Translations under genes and position numbers: made by a program
Shown here: positions 6,363-10,556 of the stretch, in pieces
How positions within the stretch are numbered: the first letter of the stretch is position 1
Layout of the letters: every line of letters begins with the position of its first letter
Source of the DNA: Candidatus Mnemosynella bozhongmuii
GTDB lineage: Archaea; Halobacteriota; Archaeoglobi; Mnemosynellales; Mnemosynellaceae
Length of the DNA stretch: 10,556 nucleotides
NCBI GenBank assembly: GCA_014361165.1
Contig: JACIWD010000083.1
Span: 1-10,556 of the forward strand
Reading direction: 5' to 3'
Notes under the pieces: generated by a model
Databases searched by the model: none
Seen by the model: only the letters and a program-made list of their open reading frames with translations
Told to the model about the DNA's origin: nothing

Positions 6363-7382
6363 ATGAGATACAGAGCCGGCATTCTCGGAGCGACAGGAGC
6401 GGTTGGTCAGAGGTTCATACAGATTCTCTCCTCCCATCCGTGGTTTGAAATAACCGCTGTTTCCGCTTCCGAAAGGAACGTGGGGAAAAAATACAGCGAA
6501 GGAGCAGTCTGGAGGCTTGAAACACCTCTTCCAGAGGAAGTTGCAGAACTGGAACTTCTTCCACCAGACCCGAAGAAAATGGACTGCGACATTGTTTTCT
6601 CTGCTCTTCCGAGTGATGAGGCAAAAATAATAGAGCCAAAGTTTGCCGAGAGTGGCTTTGTTGTTGCGAGCAATGCCTCGGCTTACAGAATGGAGGAAGA
6701 TGTTCCTCTGATCATCCCGGAGGTCAATCCCGATCACCTCGGTCTCATTGATGTGCAGAGAAAGAAGAGAAAGTGGGATGGTCTCATAGTTACGAATCCA
6801 AACTGCTCCACCATCGGTCTCGTGATAACCCTCAAGCCCCTCATGGATTTCGGTCTCTATGAGGTCAGAGTCGTGACCATGCAGGCAGTCAGCGGTGCCG
6901 GATACGAGGGAGTTCCATCAATGGCAATTCTCGACAACATCATACCATTCATAGCCAAGGAAGAGGAGAAAATCGAGACCGAGACAAAGAAACTTCTCGG
7001 AGAATTTGATGGGGAGAGGGTTAAATTTGCCGAGCTTGACATTCTGGCTTCGTGCAACAGAGTTCCGGTCATAGACGGGCATCTGGAAGCGGTCTTCGCA
7101 AGAATGCATGACAATCCATCACCTGAAGATGTGAAGAGAGCTTTCAGAAACTTCAGAGGTCTCGACACTCCAACTGCTCCGGAGCATCCGATAATCGTGA
7201 GGGAGGAGCCGGACAGACCTCAGACGAGACTGGACAGAAATGCAGGAAACGGAATGAGCGTGACAGTGGGAAGGGTAAGAGAGGGAATCCGCTACATGTG
7301 CCTCTCTCACAACACAATCAGGGGAGCAGCGGGTGCATCGGTTTTGAACGCAGAACTCATGATCCAGAAGAAAATAATTTAA
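6363..7382 (+). CDS. asd: Aspartate-semialdehyde dehydrogenase (archaeal/fungal type)
   Basis: This enzyme reduces L-4-aspartyl phosphate to L-aspartate 4-semialdehyde with NADPH, at the branch point of lysine, threonine and methionine synthesis in the cytoplasm. The 339-residue protein has the NADP-binding Rossmann loop GATGAVGQR (9-17), SALPSD (80-85), SNASAYRM (103-110), the catalytic cysteine in TNPNCSTIG (Cys148), QAVSGAGYEG (174-183) and the likely general base in VPVIDGH (His240). The length is close to that of archaeal homologues, and nothing appears missing. The start follows the ferredoxin stop by six bases, with GAGGGG just before it; the spacing is tight, and coupling to the upstream gene may help initiation. 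The TAA stop lies within a TTAA that is also the stop of the convergent gene. Confidence 0.96.
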   Translation: MRYRAGILGATGAVGQRFIQILSSHPWFEITAVSASERNVGKKYSEGAVWRLETPLPEEVAELELLPPDPKKMDCDIVFSALPSDEAKIIEPKFAESGFVVASNASAYRMEEDVPLIIPEVNPDHLGLIDVQRKKRKWDGLIVTNPNCSTIGLVITLKPLMDFGLYEVRVVTMQAVSGAGYEGVPSMAILDNIIPFIAKEEEKIETETKKLLGEFDGERVKFAELDILASCNRVPVIDGHLEAVFARMHDNPSPEDVKRAFRNFRGLDTPTAPEHPIIVREEPDRPQTRLDRNAGNGMSVTVGRVREGIRYMCLSHNTIRGAAGASVLNAELMIQKKII

Positions 7383-7405
7383 TCCTCTCTCTTTTTTCTG
7401 ATTTT
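7366..7405. terminator. Back-to-back T-rich terminators of asd (+) and the DUF2769 gene (-)
   Basis: On the plus strand, pyrimidine-rich sequence with TTTTTT (7392-7397) and TTTT (7402-7405) begins a few bases after the asd stop. On the minus strand, the sequence after the DUF2769 stop reads AAATTATTTTCTTCT (7380-7366). Archaeal transcription commonly ends at such T-tracts. Each tract lies within the other gene's 3' coding end. Confidence 0.45.
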
Positions 7406-7630
7406 GTCCCAGATGTCTTCTTTTGCCTTTCCGTGAATGCAGAAGAACTCTCCTTCAAGACCCTCTGTTCTGTAAATCCAGCATCTGTAACATATGCAGT
7501 AAACCTTCTCCACCTCTCTCTCACTCTTTCCGGCTCTGCAGAATGCAACTCCATCTTTCGGATAAGACGGGCATGATCTGCATATGCATATCGGTTTCGC
7601 AAACTCAATTCTGAGCTCCTCAAGCCTCAT
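7379..7630 (-). CDS. DUF2769 family cysteine-rich protein
   Basis: An 83-residue basic protein with two tandem copies of one motif. The first is ICICRSCPSYP ... FCRAGKS, with Cys15, 17, 20 and 31. The second is YCICYRCWIY ... FFCIHGKA, with Cys45, 47, 50 and 64. This C-x-C-x2-C ... C-x2-GK pattern is what I recognise as DUF2769 (PF10967), found mainly in methanogens and Archaeoglobales. The function is unknown; each copy has four cysteines suited to bind one zinc or iron-sulfur centre (inference). The cysteine code and low-complexity-free sequence argue for this frame over the two others open here. The ATG at 7630 has GTGAT (7644-7640) nine bases upstream, complementary to the 16S rRNA tail. 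The gene runs away from the tRNA and meets asd, with which it shares its stop palindrome. Confidence 0.8.
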   Translation of the reverse strand: MRLEELRIEFAKPICICRSCPSYPKDGVAFCRAGKSEREVEKVYCICYRCWIYRTEGLEGEFFCIHGKAKEDIWDKIRKKRED

Positions 7631-7673
7631 CGAAATATCATCACTTTTAAAAATGATAAATCTTGTGGAAAAG

Positions 7674-7681
7674 TTTTAAAA
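7674..7681 (+). promoter_or_regulatory. TATA box of tRNA-Gln, possibly shared with the divergent gene
   Basis: TTTTAAAA preceded by purine-rich GGAAAAG (BRE-like, 7667-7673). Its centre lies about 27 bases before the first base of the tRNA, the standard archaeal distance. The box is a palindrome, so it could also direct transcription leftward; the start would then be near 7652, giving the DUF2769 gene a leader of about 22 bases. A second TTTTAAAA at 7645-7652 is too close to that gene's start codon to serve it. Confidence 0.6.
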
Positions 7682-7705
7682 TCATGCAGGGAGAATTTCT
7701 TCTGA

Positions 7706-7778
7706 AGCCCGGTGGTGTAGCGGTCAATCATGCGGGACTCTGGATCCCGCGACGGCGGTTCGAATCCGCCCCGGGCTA
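7706..7778 (+). tRNA. tRNA-Gln (anticodon CUG)
   Basis: A complete cloverleaf without intron. The acceptor stem AGCCCGG/CCGGGCT is seven perfect pairs with discriminator A at 7778. The D arm has GTG (7715-7717) pairing with CAT (7729-7731). The anticodon stem CGGGA/TCCCG encloses loop CTCTGGA (7738-7744) with anticodon CTG at 7740-7742, reading codon CAG. The variable loop is CGAC, and the T arm is GGCGG-TTCGAAT-CCGCC. No CCA is encoded, so it must be added after transcription. In Archaea glutaminyl-tRNA is normally made by first charging with glutamate and then amidating with GatDE. Confidence 0.97.
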
Positions 7779-7834
7779 TCATTTTATTCTGATTTCTGCT
7801 GCTCAACATATCTTTGCAGCCTCCTTCAGAAAGC

Positions 7835-7843
7835 AAATAATAT
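7835..7843 (+). promoter_or_regulatory. TATA-like element of the THEP1 NTPase gene
   Basis: AAATAATAT preceded by purine-rich GAAAGC. Transcription would begin near 7863-7866, just before the ATG at 7872 but downstream of the ATG at 7848. This supports the shorter protein and a near-leaderless message. Confidence 0.4.
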
Positions 7844-7871
7844 CAAAATGGGGAAAATTCAGCTGACGCTC

Positions 7872-8426
7872 ATGAACATTTTAATCACCGGAAAACCCGG
7901 ATGCGGCAAGACAACCCTCATCTCCAGAATTGTTGAAGAGCTGAGAGCGAGAGGGTTCAGAGCTGGAGGAATCTGCTGCCCCGAGATTCGGGAGAGGGGA
8001 AGAAGAGTCGGCTTCATGATTGTTGACCTGATGAGCGGAGAATCGAGGATTCTCTCGCACATCAGCGAAAAAGGTCCGAAAGTTGGAAAATACGGAGTGA
8101 ACGTCAGAAATGTTGATGAGATGAGCAGAAGAGCAATAGAGAGAGCTCTGAATGAAGCGGATCTCATTGTGATTGATGAAATAGCTCCGATGGAGGTTCT
8201 GAGTGATGTCTTCAGAAGATATGTTCTGAAAGCTCTCAGTTCAGAGAAGCCTCTTCTGGCTGCGGTTCATGAGAAATCCAGCAGAGGTTTCATAGGAGAA
8301 ATAAAGGGAAGGGAGGATGTTCTTCTCTTTACTCTCACTGCTGATAACAGGGAGAGGCTCTTCAGCGAAATCCTCTCAGCTCTTCTCAGTCATCTCGGAA
8401 ATACCTCTCAACATAGTAATCGATAG
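7872..8426 (+). CDS. THEP1-family nucleoside-triphosphatase
   Basis: A 184-residue P-loop NTPase. Walker A is GKPGCGKTT (7-15). The Walker B and family signature LIVIDEIAPMEV lies at 98-109. LLAAVHEKS (128-136) and the C-terminal LFTLTADNRERL (152-163) also match archaeal THEP1 proteins, which hydrolyse ATP, GTP and other NTPs to NDP in vitro; the cellular role is unsettled (nucleotide housekeeping or RNA-related). The frame is open from an ATG at 7848, but homologues begin close to the IxITGxPGxGKT strand, that ATG has no ribosome binding site, and the TATA-like element lies only a few bases upstream of it, so 7872 is preferred. The last ~13 residues (LSHLGNTSQHSNR) lie beyond the recognisable domain and overlap the convergent AOR gene. 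Confidence 0.88.
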   Translation: MNILITGKPGCGKTTLISRIVEELRARGFRAGGICCPEIRERGRRVGFMIVDLMSGESRILSHISEKGPKVGKYGVNVRNVDEMSRRAIERALNEADLIVIDEIAPMEVLSDVFRRYVLKALSSEKPLLAAVHEKSSRGFIGEIKGREDVLLFTLTADNRERLFSEILSALLSHLGNTSQHSNR

Positions 8427-10122
8427 CCTTCTGGAAGAACTCATCTTTCAGCTCTCCTCTCATCGAGGGTGTCTCAAGAACTCTTCTCGGAATCTTCATG
8501 AGTTCTTTGCTGAATCCCAGCTCCTTCTTAAGCTTTAACTTCTCTCTGTATATCTCCTCTCCTCTCTTCTTCAGCTCCTCCTCGCTGATCTCAATTCCCA
8601 GAGCATCGAGAGCTCTGGAGACAACATCTGGAGTGTAAATTCCTCTTGAGAAGAAGCACACCACAAGACTTGAGAGAATCTGCCTCCAGCTCTCCTCTTT
8701 CACAAGCATATCGACGAGAGTCTCCGGCGTATACTCCTTGACTTTCTGGTCAATGCTGTATCCGGCTGAATCAAGATGGCTGTGCCTCAGTCCGAACAGA
8801 TATCCGAGATGGGCTCCATATCCTGTGTGATAGCCCGGCATCTCATTTCCGCAGAAGTGAAGTGCAAAATCCTCTCCTCCGTAAATTGAAGATGCAGCTC
8901 TGACTCCTTTTGCAAGAGCACTGTAAAACTCATTTGGCTGCTCAACAATGAAATCTATTGCTCTCAGATAATTCCCGGCGTCAGAAAACCTCAAAGGAAC
9001 AACTGTCTCCTTCTCCGAGATGATTCCTCTGCTCAGAGCCTCGGTTGCCCATGCCAGGCAGACTCCTGTGCTCATGGCATCGAGACCGTAGAGCTCGACT
9101 CTGTGAATCAGCCTCAGCAGGTCTTCTCTGTTCCCTATCCCGAGCATCGAACCCAGAGAATAGATGGGCTCGTAATCATATGAGATCATCTTCGTCTTCA
9201 TGAAGTATGGCTCGTCCTCATACGGCTCTTTGAGAACAGCTATGTGAATGCATGCAGTTGGGCAGTGATTGCATGCAATCCTTCTCCCGAGATGCCACTG
9301 AGCCAGAGCCTCACCGCTTATTTCTTCAGCTCCCTCAAATCTTCCCGAGGTCAAGTTTCTCGTTGGAAGGGCACCCATCTCATTGAGAGGAAGAACGTTT
9401 TCCGCTGTTCCGAGCAGATGATATTTGCTCATAACATCTGAAGCAACAGCCTTCTCGAAAATCTCCCTGTAAACCTCTCTGTATTCCTTCGCCTTCTTCG
9501 GCCTCTCCCTTCCTCTGCCCATTATCACGAGAGCCTTCAGTTTCTTGCTCCCGAAGACAGCACCGAGACCGAGCCTTCCGAAGTGTCTGTATGTTTCGGT
9601 TGTGACGCATGCATATCTCACAAGTCTCTCTCCGGCTCCACCAATCCTCATTATCGTTCTCAGACCCCTTCCACCCTCCCTTTCTGCTATTATCCTCCCT
9701 GTTATCAGAGAATCCGATATTCCCCAGATAACCCTGCCATCCCGGAAATAAACCCTGTCTCCATCAACCACAACATAAATTGGCTTCTCACTCTTGCCCT
9801 TAATCACAATTGCCCCGTATCCGGCGTTTGCAATGCTTGCAGCTGTCCTCCCTCCGGCATGACTCTCTCCGAGATTTCCGGTAAGAGGACTTCTGAACAT
9901 TGCAACGGTTTTTGAAGCAAATGGATAAGCCGGAGTGAGGGGACCCACCGCAAATACTATCACATTCTCCTCGCTCAGGGGATCGGCATCTTTTCTCATC
10001 TCCTCTCTGAGAAGCTGGGTTGCAACACCCGTTCCACCGAGCCATTTCTCAAAGAGCTCTCCTCTTTCCTCTATCTCATAGCTGTAATTTGAGAGGTCAA
10101 TCTTCAGAACTCTGGGGATCAT
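8386..10122 (-). CDS. Aldehyde:ferredoxin oxidoreductase family tungsten/molybdenum enzyme
   Basis: AOR enzymes oxidise aldehydes to acids (some run in reverse or on other substrates) with a bis-pterin tungsten cofactor and one [4Fe-4S] cluster, passing electrons to ferredoxin in the cytoplasm. This 578-residue member is slightly shorter than the usual ~600-620. The N-terminal domain has LGGTG (28-32), VGPLTPAYPFASKT (59-72), SPLTGNLGESHAGGR (78-92) and GRLGLGAVFGSKKLKA (182-197). The cluster ligands are C284-x2-C287-x3-C291 and Cys489. YGLDAMSTG (345-353) is the conserved pterin-side motif. Unlike classical members, the ExPxYDPR region reads NEMPGYHTGYGAHLG, followed by LRHSHLDSAGYSIDQ (445-459), and the usual Asp five residues before the last cluster cysteine is Ser. 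The substrate is unknown. The ATG overlaps the upstream ferredoxin stop (ATGA), with GGAGGTGA just before it. Confidence 0.93.
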   Translation of the reverse strand: MIPRVLKIDLSNYSYEIEERGELFEKWLGGTGVATQLLREEMRKDADPLSEENVIVFAVGPLTPAYPFASKTVAMFRSPLTGNLGESHAGGRTAASIANAGYGAIVIKGKSEKPIYVVVDGDRVYFRDGRVIWGISDSLITGRIIAEREGGRGLRTIMRIGGAGERLVRYACVTTETYRHFGRLGLGAVFGSKKLKALVIMGRGRERPKKAKEYREVYREIFEKAVASDVMSKYHLLGTAENVLPLNEMGALPTRNLTSGRFEGAEEISGEALAQWHLGRRIACNHCPTACIHIAVLKEPYEDEPYFMKTKMISYDYEPIYSLGSMLGIGNREDLLRLIHRVELYGLDAMSTGVCLAWATEALSRGIISEKETVVPLRFSDAGNYLRAIDFIVEQPNEFYSALAKGVRAASSIYGGEDFALHFCGNEMPGYHTGYGAHLGYLFGLRHSHLDSAGYSIDQKVKEYTPETLVDMLVKEESWRQILSSLVVCFFSRGIYTPDVVSRALDALGIEISEEELKKRGEEIYREKLKLKKELGFSKELMKIPRRVLETPSMRGELKDEFFQKAIDYYVERYFRDD

Positions 10123-10532
10123 GAGCTCTTCACCTCCTCATAGCTGAGAACTCCATGAGGACAGAAATTTGCGCAGTATCCGCAGTGCACGCAAAGAGAA
10201 ACCTTCCCGTCCTCTCTCCTGAAAATTGCACCTATGGTGCATGCATCCATGCAGTTTCCACATCCTATGCACAATCCATCTCTGTAAATCACCCCTCCCC
10301 CTTCTCTCTCCTTCAGCGCCCCGGTCGGGCACACCTGAGCGCAGGGAGGCTCGGTGCAACCTCTGCAAACTATTACTGTAGCTCCTCTCTCAAAACCGCT
10401 GAGACTTAAAACGAGAATTCCGGAGGAGCTGAATCCGATCTCAGGATTCTTCGCATTTTTTCTCGAGCATGCATACATGCAGAGGGAGCATCCAACGCAT
10501 TTCTCTATATCCCTGATAATCAGCCTCTTCAT
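10119..10532 (-). CDS. Four-cluster [4Fe-4S] ferredoxin, electron-transfer partner of the AOR
   Basis: A 137-residue protein with 16 cysteines in four motifs: 12-15-18-22, 56-59-64-68 (CRGCTEPPCAQVCP), 88-91-94-98 and 114-117-120-124. This is the order seen in DmsB/HycB-type iron-sulfur subunits, where the ligand sets cross over to bind four [4Fe-4S] clusters in a row. Similar subunits accompany some AOR-type enzymes, such as AorA of Aromatoleum and the small subunit of Pyrococcus WOR5, so it probably carries electrons from the tungsten enzyme to an acceptor. There is no Tat or other signal peptide, so it is cytoplasmic. The start ATG at 10532 has GGGGAG (10543-10538) five bases upstream. The promoter must lie beyond the window or further genes precede it. 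It overlaps the AOR gene by four bases and is certainly cotranscribed with it. Confidence 0.93.
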   Translation of the reverse strand: MKRLIIRDIEKCVGCSLCMYACSRKNAKNPEIGFSSSGILVLSLSGFERGATVIVCRGCTEPPCAQVCPTGALKEREGGGVIYRDGLCIGCGNCMDACTIGAIFRREDGKVSLCVHCGYCANFCPHGVLSYEEVKSS

Positions 10533-10556
10533 AACAACTCCCCAGTTTAAGAAGTT

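Noticed and set aside
6081..6737. Minus-strand ORF of 218 codons opposite the ferredoxin and asd
   Set aside because: It covers two certain genes on the other strand, has no family-like motifs and its cysteine/histidine content mirrors the codons of the real genes.
7298..7623. Other open frames over the DUF2769 gene (7298-7576 and 7423-7614 on +, 7357-7623 on -)
   Set aside because: They lack recognisable motifs and use the same bases as the DUF2769 frame, which has a repeated cysteine code, a ribosome binding site and a tight shared stop.
7627..7836. Minus-strand ORF of 69 codons containing GGFEPPSRDPES
   Set aside because: It is the antisense translation of the tRNA-Gln gene, a well-known annotation artefact; the peptide comes from the T and anticodon arms.
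7848..7871. Upstream ATG of the THEP1 gene, adding eight residues
   Set aside because: No ribosome binding site, lies next to the TATA-like element, and homologues begin near the P-loop strand.
9249..9278. Paired TGCATGCA palindromes
   Set aside because: They fall exactly on the codons for the CNHCPTAC cluster motif (Cys-Asn/His and Ala-Cys-Ile-His) and recur in the ferredoxin for the same reason, so they reflect coding, not an operator.
1..10556. Very frequent CTCTC/GAGAG strings throughout
   Set aside because: They follow from the preference for CTC, GAG, AGA and TCT codons in all genes on both strands; no fixed repeat unit or spacing was seen.

Overview
The window looks like chromosomal DNA of a hyperthermophilic euryarchaeon, most likely of the Archaeoglobales (inference). 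The signs are AGA/AGG-dominated arginine codons, TTTTAAAA-type TATA elements, GGAGGTGA Shine-Dalgarno sites, an archaeal-type aspartate-semialdehyde dehydrogenase, a THEP1-type NTPase, a DUF2769 protein, an aldehyde:ferredoxin oxidoreductase (AOR) with its own polyferredoxin, and a tRNA gene without encoded CCA. I see no insertion sequence, CRISPR array, phage gene or integration scar.

Bases 1-5934 (+) hold the tail of an envelope-glycan operon. Its four genes are joined by overlapping stop and start codons: a 5'-truncated TIGR03663/Agl23-like membrane protein, an FAD-dependent oxidoreductase, an AglD-like GT2 glycosyltransferase fused to a flippase-type membrane domain, and a DUF2298 (Chlor_Arch_YYY, TIGR03662) membrane protein. 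The likely job is making or moving lipid-linked sugars for surface glycans. The substrate and the role of the FAD enzyme are not known.

Bases 5935-6185 are non-coding but structured. They contain two TATA-like elements, a T-tract, a pair of mutually exclusive hairpins and two further hairpins. Next come a small 2[4Fe-4S] ferredoxin and asd (6186-7382, +), six bases apart, linking an iron-sulfur electron carrier to the lysine/threonine/methionine branch point.

A small cysteine-rich DUF2769 gene (7379-7630, -) converges on asd; the two stop codons share one TTAA palindrome. A tRNA-Gln(CUG) follows at 7706-7778 (+), with a well-placed TATA box, and then a THEP1-family NTPase (7872-8426, +). The right end (8386-10532, -) is a two-gene operon of a four-cluster [4Fe-4S] ferredoxin and a divergent AOR-family tungsten/molybdenum enzyme. 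The AOR gene overlaps the end of the NTPase gene tail to tail by 41 bases.

The best candidates for something new are the FAD enzyme inside the coupled glycan operon, the two-state RNA-like structure at 5965-6014, the divergent AOR with its dedicated wire-like ferredoxin, and the duplicated-motif DUF2769 protein.
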